A stretch of 42,658 nt of DNA from an uncultured Clostridia bacterium (lineage in GTDB: Bacteria > Bacillota > Clostridia > TANB77 > CAG-508). The position numbers were made by a program, and so were the translations under genes. The notes beneath the pieces are model-generated. The model worked only from the letters and a program-made list of their open reading frames with translations, did no database searches and was not told where the DNA came from. Location: the NCBI GenBank assembly GCA_948976265.1, contig CARFUA010000014.1, positions 1-42,658 of the forward strand, given 5' to 3'. The number at the start of each line of letters is the position of its first letter. Position 1 is the first letter of the stretch. This document shows positions 34,203-42,306 of the stretch, piece after piece.

Positions 34203-36632
34203 ATGTCATATAATTTTAAAAAAGTAGAAAAAAAGTGGCAAGAAAAATGGGATAAAGAAGGAACATTTGAGGCTAAGCAAGATTTTAAGAATCCGAAAAA
34301 ATGGTATGGATTAATCGAATTTCCTTATCCATCTGGGCAAGGTTTGCATGTGGGACATCCAAGAAGCTATACCGCTTTAGATATTATTGCAAGAAAGAAG
34401 AGAATGGAAGGGTACAATGTGTTGTATCCAATTGGGTTTGATGCATTTGGACTTCCTGCTGAAAATTATGCGATTAAAAATCACATTCATCCTAAAATTA
34501 CAACAGAGAATAATATTAAGCATTTTCGCGAGCAATTGAAAGCGGTTGGTTTCTCATTTGACTGGTCCAGAGAAGTGAATACTACAGATCCGAATTATTA
34601 TAAATGGACGCAGTGGATTTTTATTCAATTATTCAAAAAAGGTTTGGCGTATAAAACGACAATGCCGATTAATTTTTGTACAGGATGTAAAGTTGGTTTG
34701 GCAAATGAAGAAGTGGTAAATGGCGTTTGTGAAAGATGTGGAAGTCCCGTTGTGCAAAAGGAAAAAAGTCAATGGATGCTAAAAATCACAGAATATGCGC
34801 AACGATTAATCGATGATTTGGATGATATTGATTTTTTAGACAAAATCAAAGCACAACAGAAAAACTGGATTGGCAGAAGTGAAGGAGCAGAAGTTCATTT
34901 CAAGATTGACGGAACAGATGAAACCTTATTAATTTATACGACCAGACCAGATACGATTTTTGGGGCGACCTATATGGTGGTTGCACCAGAACATAAATTG
35001 ATTGAGAAATATGCGGATAAAATTACGAATTTAGAGGAAATCAAAGCGTATCAACAAAAAGCTGCTTTGAAGTCAGATTTTGAGCGTAGTGAATTAAATA
35101 AAGAAAAAACAGGAGTAGAGTTGAAAGGATTGCAAGCTGTCAATCCGCTTAACAATGAAAAAATTCCAATTTGGGTTTCGGATTATGTTTTAAGTACTTA
35201 TGGAACAGGTGCGATTATGGCAGTTCCAGCACATGATGAGCGAGATTTTGCATTTGCTAAGAAGTTTGGTTTACCAATCAAACAAGTTATAAAACCGAAA
35301 GATAACACAATGCCAATGGATTTGGAAAAAGAACCATTTGTTGATGTAGAAAATGGAGTGGCTACCAATTCTGACTGGATTAATGGACTTTCTGCGAAAG
35401 AAGCTATTGATAAAGTAATTGAATATGTTGAAGCAAACAAACTAGGAATGAAAAAGGTAAATTATAAATTACGTGATTGGGTATTTTCTCGTCAAAGATA
35501 TTGGGGTGAGCCAATTCCAATGGTGTATTGTGAGACATGTGGTTGGGTGCCAATTCCAGAAGAAGAATTGCCATTGAAGTTACCAGAAATTGAAGATTAT
35601 GAGCCAAGTGAAAATGGTGAATCACCGCTTGCTAAACAGTTGGATTGGATTGAGACTACTTGTCCACATTGCGGAAATGCAGCCAAACGTGAAACTGATA
35701 CGATGCCACAATGGGCAGGTTCTTCTTGGTATTTTTTGAGATATATGGATCCACAGAATGATGAAGAATTGGCTTCAAAAGAGGCTTTAGAATATTGGTC
35801 GCCAATTGATTGGTACAATGGCGGAATGGAACACACAACGCTTCATTTGCTTTACTCAAGATTCTGGCATAAATTTTTATATGATATTGGCGTTGTGCCA
35901 ACCAAAGAGCCTTATCAAAAACGTACTTCACATGGTATGATTTTGGGAACCAATGGCGAAAAGATGTCAAAATCTAAGGGAAACGTTATCAATCCAGATG
36001 ATATTATTGAAGAATTTGGGGCGGATACATTCCGTGTTTATGAGATGTTTATGGGACCTTTTGACCAGGTGGCTGCTTGGTCGATGGAAAGTATTCGTGG
36101 TTGTGGCAAATTTTTGGACCGTGTTTGGAATTTAAAAGAAATGTTGGTAGAGGAAGAAAATTATTTACCAGAGCATGAAAAAATGATGCATAAAGCCATT
36201 AAAAAAGTAAGTTCAGATATTGAAGAAATGAAGTTTAATACAGCGATTGCAACATTTATGACAATGGTGAATGAATTTTATAAAGATAAAAAATTAGCAA
36301 AAGTGGAATATAAAACATTTTTGCAATTGTTAAATCCATTTGCACCACATATAACAGAGGAATTATATGAAGAAATTGGCGAAACCGCAACAATAGCCAA
36401 AACGCCTTGGCCAGTTTATGATGAGTCAAAAACAATTGATGATATTCTTGAAATTCCAGTTCAAATCAATGGAAAAGTTAAAGTAGTGGTAATGGTTTCA
36501 AAGGACGAAGATGAAGAAAAAGTTAAACAAATGGTTCATGAAAATTCGGTTGTTCAAAAGAATTTGGAAGGAAAAACGATTGTAAAAGAAATCTATGTGA
36601 AGGAAAAAATTTATAATATTGTTGTGAAATAA
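34203..36632 (+). CDS. leuS: Leucyl-tRNA synthetase
   Basis: 809 residues; GGGAGG before ATG 34203. HVGH in PSGQGLHVGHPRSYTALD, KMSKS in TNGEKMSKSKGNVINPDD, two CxxC zinc pairs (FCTGCKVG...CERCGS and CETCGW...CPHCGN), the CP1 editing domain with TTRPDTIFGATYMVVAPEH and GTGAIMAVPAHDERD, and the C-terminal domain. It charges tRNA-Leu. Unlike valS it has no T-box in the short leader. No in-frame CGG; the frame is intact over the full length. Confidence 0.97.
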   Translation: MSYNFKKVEKKWQEKWDKEGTFEAKQDFKNPKKWYGLIEFPYPSGQGLHVGHPRSYTALDIIARKKRMEGYNVLYPIGFDAFGLPAENYAIKNHIHPKITTENNIKHFREQLKAVGFSFDWSREVNTTDPNYYKWTQWIFIQLFKKGLAYKTTMPINFCTGCKVGLANEEVVNGVCERCGSPVVQKEKSQWMLKITEYAQRLIDDLDDIDFLDKIKAQQKNWIGRSEGAEVHFKIDGTDETLLIYTTRPDTIFGATYMVVAPEHKLIEKYADKITNLEEIKAYQQKAALKSDFERSELNKEKTGVELKGLQAVNPLNNEKIPIWVSDYVLSTYGTGAIMAVPAHDERDFAFAKKFGLPIKQVIKPKDNTMPMDLEKEPFVDVENGVATNSDWINGLSAKEAIDKVIEYVEANKLGMKKVNYKLRDWVFSRQRYWGEPIPMVYCETCGWVPIPEEELPLKLPEIEDYEPSENGESPLAKQLDWIETTCPHCGNAAKRETDTMPQWAGSSWYFLRYMDPQNDEELASKEALEYWSPIDWYNGGMEHTTLHLLYSRFWHKFLYDIGVVPTKEPYQKRTSHGMILGTNGEKMSKSKGNVINPDDIIEEFGADTFRVYEMFMGPFDQVAAWSMESIRGCGKFLDRVWNLKEMLVEEENYLPEHEKMMHKAIKKVSSDIEEMKFNTAIATFMTMVNEFYKDKKLAKVEYKTFLQLLNPFAPHITEELYEEIGETATIAKTPWPVYDESKTIDDILEIPVQINGKVKVVVMVSKDEDEEKVKQMVHENSVVQKNLEGKTIVKEIYVKEKIYNIVVK

Positions 36633-36638
36633 TTCGTT

Positions 36639-36675
36639 AAAACTAGTATTTTCTTAAGAAAATGCTAGTTTTTTT
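36639..36675 (+). terminator. Terminator after leuS
   Basis: AACTAGTATTTTC TTAA GAAAATGCTAGTT with one T-G pair, then TTTTTTT. Confidence 0.85.
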
Positions 36676-36763
36676 GGAGTGATGATATTTTGTTAACTAA
36701 ATAATAATTTTATAAAAAGCGTGATTGCTAAAATGAGGGAAGGAAAAAGACTAGATTTTTTAG

Positions 36764-36821
36764 TTATTCACAGAGTTTTCCACATTATCCACAACCCTAA
36801 AAAAAGAAGTTTTGTGGATAA
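36764..36821. promoter_or_regulatory. Cluster of DnaA-box-like 9-mers
   Basis: TTATTCACA (36764-36772), TTTTCCACA (36776-36784, one mismatch), TTATCCACA (36785-36793, consensus) and, inverted, TGTGGATAA (36813-36821, consensus). Four boxes in 58 bases far exceeds chance. DnaA and its usual neighbours (dnaN, rpmH, recF) are not in the window, so this is more likely a DnaA-titrating or regulatory site than oriC. Confidence 0.55.
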
Positions 36822-36929
36822 GTTAGTAAAAAGATTATGTAATATTTACAAAAAGTTTTTAAAAAGTGCAGTCATATAGGTTAAAATAACAAAATTTATG
36901 TAAAATTTACATAAATTTACAAAAAACTA

Positions 36930-36958
36930 TTGATTTTTTCTCTAAAAAGTGGTAAAAT
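36930..36958 (+). promoter_or_regulatory. Promoter of the exopolysaccharide operon
   Basis: TTGATT (36930-36935), 17 bases, TAAAAT (36953-36958), about 92 bases before the first start codon. Confidence 0.6.
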
Positions 36959-37049
36959 GAATATAACGTAAAATTATAAATTCGCGAATTGTAACCATTT
37001 TGCGAAAAAGATACTATAAGAAAAAAGATAAAAATACATGGAGGATTAA

Positions 37050-38142
37050 ATGAGGAAAAAGAAAATTTTATATCTGGTGGAAGCGATGCGGTGGCGGAGT
37101 GTTTACTTATATGGTAAATTTAGCCAATCGAATGGTTCAGGAATTGGATGTAACAATTGCTTACTCAACAAGAAAACAAACGCCAAAAGATTTTGAAAGA
37201 TATTTTGATGAGAGTATAAAATTAGTAAGAGTAAAAAATTTTACGAGAAATATAAATCCAATAAAAGATGTAAAAGCAATTTTTGAAGTAAAAAAGATAA
37301 TAAAAGAAGAAAAGCCAGATTTTGTACATATGCATTCGTCCAAAGCAGGAGCGATTGGAAGAGTTGCTATTTCGAGCAAACAAGCGACATTGTTTTATAC
37401 GCCACATAGTTATGCATTTTGTAAAAAAGATGATTCGGAAATAAAAAGAAAGTGTTACAAAATGATTGAAAGAATTCTAGGAAAGTGTAAATGTATGACG
37501 ATTGCTTGTTCTAAAGGAGAATATGAGGAAGCAAAAAGGCTGACGAAAAATTGCGTGTACATAAGTAACGGTATAGAAATTGATGAGATGAAACGATATA
37601 TTGCACAAGAATCAGAACCAATAAGAGATAGGCAAAATTTGAAAATTTGCACAGTAGGGCGAATCGGACACCAGAAAAATCCAGAATTATTTGAAAAGAT
37701 TGCTGAGAAATTTCCAGACATACAATTTTCTTGGCTAGGTGATGGGGAATTAAGAGATTGTTTGAAATCGCCCAATATAACAATAAAAGGTTGGTGTGAC
37801 CGAGAAAAAACAATGAAGCAACTATATCAAAATGATATTTTCATTTTACCATCTTTATGGGAAGGTCTACCAATTACATTGTTGGAAGCAATGTATTTTG
37901 AAAAAACTTGTCTGGTGAGTGATGTTATGGGAAATCGAGATGTGATAATCAATGGCGTAAATGGTTTTGTTTGTCAGACAGAAGAAGAATATGGAAATAT
38001 CATACAAAAGATAAAAAATGGAGCAATTGATGATTTGCCTATGAGACAAAAGGCGAAAGAAACAGTTTTGGCAAATCATAATATGAATAAAGTAGAAAAA
38101 GAATATTTAAAAATATATTATAAAGGAGATGATTGTTATTAA
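37050..38142 (+). CDS. Family 4 glycosyltransferase, +1 shift at CGG
   Basis: ATG 37050 with GGAGG upstream encodes MRKKKILYLVEAM, then CGG at 37089-37091. Skipping C gives EAM-GGGVFTYMVNLANRM, the glycine-rich loop expected at this point in GT-B enzymes; unshifted, translation stops after about 35 codons. The remainder shows the GT4 fold (DFVHMHSSKAGAIGR, ICTVGRIGHQKNPELF) and the nucleotide-sugar site EGLPITLLEA (E-x7-E type). A conventional call from GTG 37099 would lack the first beta strand and the loop. Restored length is 363 residues. Cytoplasmic, transferring a sugar to the exopolysaccharide repeat unit. Confidence 0.85.
37089..37092 (+). other. +1 frame-break site 11 (ATG C GGT GGC), glycosyltransferase
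   Basis: In-frame CGG at codon 14. The shift restores the GT-B Gly-rich loop. Confidence 0.78.
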
Positions 38143-39901
38143 AGAGTTAGAATTAAAACAATTTTTAAAATTATTTTGGGATAAGAAAATATTTATTATA
38201 GTGGTTATGTTGGTGTTTGCCGTTTTAGGTGGCGTGAAAATTAAATATTTTACGACTCCAGTATATGAATCAAGTGGTAAGTTGATTTGTGCTAGAACAG
38301 AGGAATCAATTAATACAGGGGCTACAGTAACATCAGGTGAATTAAATATGCCATCAAGTTTATCAGAAACGTATGCTGCTTTGATTAAAAGTGATTTGAT
38401 TGTGAATCAAGTTATTGAAAATTTAGGCTTAAATATGACGCCAGGTCAATTAAGTGGTTCAGTTGATTTGACGGCAGTAACAAAGGTGTATTATCAAGTG
38501 ACAGCAAGAAGTACAAATCGAGAACAAGCGGCACAAATTGCAAATGAATTTATTAAGGTATTTTCAGAGGAAATTAAGAAATTTTACGAAATTGATAATA
38601 TTTATGTTGTGGATGAGGCGTTGGTACCAGGTGGCGCTATTAATATGAATATGGGTAAAAGTATAAAAGTATTTGCTGGTATTGGATTTGTAGTAGCTGC
38701 TTTGATTGTTATGGTGATGTTTATCTTTAATAATACTGTAACTAATTCAGAACAAATTAAACGTTATACAAAATTAACAACATTGGCTTCCATTCCAAGA
38801 TATAGTGGAAATGGCGATTTGATTACATTGAAGGATTCGAAATCACCATATGCAGAAAGTATTAAAATTTTAAGAACGAATTTGCAATATATGTATGATA
38901 AAGGAACTTTACAGACAGTAGGAATTACAAGTAGTTTGCCAGGAGAAGGAAAAAGTTGGCTAACCGCTAATTTAGCAGTTGCGTTTGCAAATACAGGAAA
39001 GAAAACGTTAATTATTGATGCGGATATGAGAAGAGGAAGACAACATCGACTATTTAAAGTAAGAAAAATTCCAGGTTTGTCAGAGTTTTTAAGAGCTAAT
39101 AAAGAAAATACAGATATGATTGCGATTAAAGGTAGAAGAGTGGTACGAAAAGGATTGGCAAGAGGTTTGAGCATGATTAATAAGTTTATCAAAATAGAAA
39201 AAATACCAGGAATTGCGAAGATTATTTATAAAGAAGATTATATTAATGCTACAGTAGAGGATCAAGCAAAGATGAAATTTTTGGCAATGAAAAAAGAGAT
39301 GGAAGAAGTAGAAGTGGTAGTTGAACCAGAAAAGAAGACAAGAGGCAGACGAGTTGCGAAAAAAGAAGAGGAAAAAGAGAAAACAACAGGAAAACGCGTA
39401 GCGAAGAAGAAAGAAACAGCAAAAGCAGAAACGACTAAGAAAACAACAAGAAAGTCAACAAAGAAAACAGACTTAATTCCTAAAACGGAAGAAATAGAAA
39501 AAGCAAAAGAAGAAACAAAACCAATGATATTTAATTTTGTAAATGAAACAGGAATTGATAATTTATATGTTATTGCGTCTGGTAGTGAAAGAATGGAATC
39601 TTCAGAATTGTTATCAACGAATAAATTAGGGGAAGCTTTGGAAGATTTGAAAAAAGAATTTGATATGATTATTATTGATACACCACCAGTATCTGTGGTT
39701 GCAGATGGATTTATTATTTCAAGAATGGTAGATACGAATATGATTGTTTTGAAACATGGTAATACAGAGATTAACGAGTTAAATAAAATTAAGAATAATA
39801 TTCATGAAATTGGTGGAGATGTAATTGGAACAGTTATTAACAAGATTCCAGATGCCAACAAGAAATATTACAATACCTATTATAATAAAAGAGCAAAATA
39901 A
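38129..39901 (+). CDS. Wzz/BY-kinase of the exopolysaccharide operon
   Basis: 590 residues, overlapping the preceding gene by 14 bases. Two TM helices (about 20-40 and 185-205) flank the Wzz domain. The kinase domain has Walker A SLPGEGKSWLTANLA, Walker A' TLIIDADMRRGRQH and Walker B MIIIDTPPVSVV. Between A' and B lies an insertion of roughly 130 residues, including a Lys/Thr-rich stretch (KKKETAKAETTKKTTRKSTK). The C-terminus NKKYYNTYYNKRAK is the tyrosine cluster that BY-kinases autophosphorylate. It controls polysaccharide chain length and export at the membrane. ATG 38129 is only one base from AAAGGAG, so the true start may be slightly downstream. Confidence 0.82.
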   Translation: MIVIKELELKQFLKLFWDKKIFIIVVMLVFAVLGGVKIKYFTTPVYESSGKLICARTEESINTGATVTSGELNMPSSLSETYAALIKSDLIVNQVIENLGLNMTPGQLSGSVDLTAVTKVYYQVTARSTNREQAAQIANEFIKVFSEEIKKFYEIDNIYVVDEALVPGGAINMNMGKSIKVFAGIGFVVAALIVMVMFIFNNTVTNSEQIKRYTKLTTLASIPRYSGNGDLITLKDSKSPYAESIKILRTNLQYMYDKGTLQTVGITSSLPGEGKSWLTANLAVAFANTGKKTLIIDADMRRGRQHRLFKVRKIPGLSEFLRANKENTDMIAIKGRRVVRKGLARGLSMINKFIKIEKIPGIAKIIYKEDYINATVEDQAKMKFLAMKKEMEEVEVVVEPEKKTRGRRVAKKEEEKEKTTGKRVAKKKETAKAETTKKTTRKSTKKTDLIPKTEEIEKAKEETKPMIFNFVNETGIDNLYVIASGSERMESSELLSTNKLGEALEDLKKEFDMIIIDTPPVSVVADGFIISRMVDTNMIVLKHGNTEINELNKIKNNIHEIGGDVIGTVINKIPDANKKYYNTYYNKRAK

Positions 39902-39912
39902 TGAAACGAAAT

Positions 39913-39951
39913 ATAGCGGGCTTACAATTTGGTTAAAAGTCCGCTATCTTT
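39913..39951 (+). terminator. Intra-operon hairpin, possible attenuator
   Basis: ATAGCGGGCTT (39913-39923) pairs with AAGTCCGCTAT (39938-39948), one G-U, then CTTTATA. The T-run is short, so partial termination within the operon is likely. Confidence 0.5.
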
Positions 39952-39974
39952 ATAAAAGTTAGGAGAAGTTACAG

Positions 39975-41126
39975 ATGAAAATAAAACAGAATTTTTTTGT
40001 AAAAACAACGGTTATTATCATATCAATGATATTTCTAATAGCAGGAGCCAAAGTGGTAAGACATACGATTATGAAGGAAGTTCTTGTGAATATGAGTATT
40101 GGACATGGAATGGTTGCGATGATTAATAATCAAAATTCGATTTTGTATGATGAAGAAATTAGTGAAGAAGAAATGGGAGCAACGCAAAAATCGGCAATGA
40201 TATTTAAAAATATTAATTTTTTTGAGTTGGTTAGTTACGAGGAATTTGAGGTTTATATAACGGTATTGTGGAATATTATGCTTGTTGCTATTATATTTTC
40301 ATTAAGAAAGAAATTAAATGTGTTGCAAGCTATATTTTTGGTGCTGACTATTTTGATATTAAATATATTTGATTTTAATATGGCAAAAGAGCCAGTACAG
40401 ATGTTATATTTTGTTTTGATGTATGTTGTGATTACGAGTAAAGCTCTGAAAGATAATTTTAAATATATTTTTTGCTTTTTGATTTTGTATTGGGCTTCCC
40501 TTTCTTTTCGAACGTATTACATATTGATTGCCTTATTTATGTTAGGAAGTTCTTGGATTTGTAAGACATTTATTTTGATGAAAGATAGATTAAAAGCATT
40601 GGATATTATAACCGTTATTGTGGCATTTGGTGTGGGATATTTTTTATTGCTAACAGTGGCTAAAACGGCAATGCCAGAGGAATATCAAGAATTGGTTAGG
40701 GTAAGGACGAGAGAAACATTAGCCAAAACGGATATTAGTAACTGGATTACGCAAGATGCTTCGAATTTGCCATTATTTACTTTGGATTATTTGTTGATGT
40801 TGGTTCGTATGATGGTGCCAGTTGAATTAATTACTTTTGGACCAAAGTATTGGCCGTATGTTGCTTATCAAATCATGGTAACGTTTTATGTTATTATGGC
40901 GTTGAAAAATATTAAAAGGAATCATAAATCGAAAAATGTGGCTTTGTATGTTTATTTGGGATTTTTATGTGGTTCTGCGACGTTTGAGCCAGACTTTGGC
41001 TCATGGGTTCGCCATGAAGCAGCGATTGCACCAATCTTGTTTGTTTTGGCGGATATGTATAAATTCAAACAATCTAGAACAGATGTAGAAATGAGAAAAT
41101 TGGAAAAAGAAAACGAAGGAGAATGA
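39975..41126 (+). CDS. Multi-pass membrane protein, possible polysaccharide polymerase
   Basis: 383 residues with about nine TM helices (for example VIIISMIFLIAGAKVV, NIMLVAIIFSLRKKL, FGVGYFLLLTVA, VAYQIMVTFYVIMAL) and a short charged C-terminal tail. The arrangement and its place between a BY-kinase and a pyruvyltransferase suggest a Wzy/EpsG-like polymerase, but no diagnostic motif is visible, so this is inference from context. Ribosome site AGGAGAAG. Confidence 0.55.
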   Translation: MKIKQNFFVKTTVIIISMIFLIAGAKVVRHTIMKEVLVNMSIGHGMVAMINNQNSILYDEEISEEEMGATQKSAMIFKNINFFELVSYEEFEVYITVLWNIMLVAIIFSLRKKLNVLQAIFLVLTILILNIFDFNMAKEPVQMLYFVLMYVVITSKALKDNFKYIFCFLILYWASLSFRTYYILIALFMLGSSWICKTFILMKDRLKALDIITVIVAFGVGYFLLLTVAKTAMPEEYQELVRVRTRETLAKTDISNWITQDASNLPLFTLDYLLMLVRMMVPVELITFGPKYWPYVAYQIMVTFYVIMALKNIKRNHKSKNVALYVYLGFLCGSATFEPDFGSWVRHEAAIAPILFVLADMYKFKQSRTDVEMRKLEKENEGE

Positions 41127-41130
41127 AAGT

Positions 41131-42306
41131 ATGGATAAAAAAGTTGGAATTGTGTCTTGTTATTTTAAAAAGAATTATGGAAGTATGTTGCAAGCTTATG
41201 CAACACAGAAGATTTTGGATGATTGGGGAATTCCTAATGAAACGATTCATTTGGAAAAGTTGAATTCAGAAATTTCAAAAGGAAAAAGAAAATATTATAA
41301 AAGTCAGTTGTTTAATTTTTCGTTTATTAAAGCGAAATTTGGAATGGTGAAATTAAAATTGTATTGTAAGTTTGCCAATGGAGAGTTGGGAAAAAATATT
41401 AAAATTAGAAATCAAAAATTTAAAGAATTTGAAAAAAAGTTTCATCTTTCGAAAAGTTATGATAAAATAGAAACGATTTGTCAAGAAGGAAATTATACAG
41501 ATGTTTTGGTAGGAAGTGACCAGTTATGGCTTCCAGTTAATATTGTGGCAGATTATTATACGCTTAATTTTGTACCAGAAGAAGTAAATAAAATTTCGTT
41601 TGCAACGAGTTTTGGGGTATCGAGTGTGCCAGAAAAATATAAGAAACAATATCAAACTTTTTTGAATCGAATTGAGCATTTATCGGTAAGAGAAGATAAG
41701 GGGGTACAATTAGTAAAAGAGCTTACGGGAAGAGAAGCAGAATTGGTTTGTGACCCAACGTTGTTATTTAACCAAGAAGAATGGAGAGAAATTCAAGCAG
41801 AGGAAAGGCTGATAAAAGAAAGATATATTTTCTGTTATTTTTTAGGGAAGACGGTAGAATATCGAAAATTTGCGGAACGATTGAAAGAGAAAACTGGTTT
41901 TAAAATTGTTTCTTTGAATCATTTGGATGAGTATGTGAAATATAGCGATAAATTTGCAGATGAAGCGCCATTTGATGTGGGACCAAGTGAGTTTTTGAAT
42001 TTGATTCGAAATGCAGAATTTGTGTGTACAGATTCGTTTCATGGAACGGTGTTTTCCTTGATTCATCAGAAGAAGTTTTTTGTGTTTCGACGTTATCAGA
42101 ATAAGTCAAAGGTTTCGACTAATTCAAGATTGGATTCTTTGCTTAAGATTGTGAATTTGAGTGACAGAATGTTAGAGGGAAATGAAGCGGTTGATGAATT
42201 AGTGGAAAAAGAGATTGATTATGATTGGGTAAATGAAAAATTGGAGAAGTTTAGGGAAGAATCGAAAACGTTTTTGAGAGGAGCTTTGGAAAATGGGAAA
42301 AACTAG
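41131..42306 (+). CDS. Polysaccharide pyruvyl transferase family protein
   Basis: 391 residues. N-terminal VGIVSCYFKKNYGSMLQAYA, central VLVGSDQLWLP and SFATSFGVSSVP, and C-terminal VCTDSFHGTVFSLIHQKKF, the WcaK/CsaB-type pattern. Members add a pyruvate ketal from PEP to a sugar of a surface polysaccharide. Four bases after the previous gene and overlapping the next one by 14 bases: tight operon. Confidence 0.85.
   Translation: MDKKVGIVSCYFKKNYGSMLQAYATQKILDDWGIPNETIHLEKLNSEISKGKRKYYKSQLFNFSFIKAKFGMVKLKLYCKFANGELGKNIKIRNQKFKEFEKKFHLSKSYDKIETICQEGNYTDVLVGSDQLWLPVNIVADYYTLNFVPEEVNKISFATSFGVSSVPEKYKKQYQTFLNRIEHLSVREDKGVQLVKELTGREAELVCDPTLLFNQEEWREIQAEERLIKERYIFCYFLGKTVEYRKFAERLKEKTGFKIVSLNHLDEYVKYSDKFADEAPFDVGPSEFLNLIRNAEFVCTDSFHGTVFSLIHQKKFFVFRRYQNKSKVSTNSRLDSLLKIVNLSDRMLEGNEAVDELVEKEIDYDWVNEKLEKFREESKTFLRGALENGKN

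Larger units (their letters stand above)
36676..37049. other. Gene-free stretch with DnaA-box cluster and operon promoter
   Basis: Holds the DnaA-box-like cluster at 36764-36821, an AT-rich segment with repeated TTTACA/TTTAC words (36841-36925), and the promoter at 36930. No ORF with a ribosome site was seen. Confidence 0.5.

Noticed and set aside
36676..37049. Chromosomal origin oriC
   Set aside because: DnaA boxes are present, but dnaA, dnaN, recF, rpmH and gyrase genes are absent, and the neighbours are leuS and exopolysaccharide genes. Kept only as a DnaA-binding cluster.
1702..37092. Simple pseudogene decay as explanation of all broken genes
   Set aside because: Decay would give mixed indels, stops and substitutions. 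Here 11 of 11 secure breaks are the same one-base event at CGG before GGA/GGT, in genes (mutS, RluA-type synthase, exopolysaccharide glycosyltransferase) that are otherwise well conserved. Not excluded for individual genes.
1702..37092. Generic sequencing error inserting C before GG
   Set aside because: Judged less likely, not ruled out. Many CGGA/CGGT sequences in intact genes need that C, and the breaks always fall where GG starts a codon, never where GG spans codons (such as TTG GAA), which is just as common. Homopolymer runs, the usual error sites, are clean except possibly 18356-18360.
1702..37092. CGG as a stop or as another sense codon (Trp, Gln)
   Set aside because: Reading CGG as any single amino acid leaves the downstream frame wrong; only a one-base advance restores the proteins.
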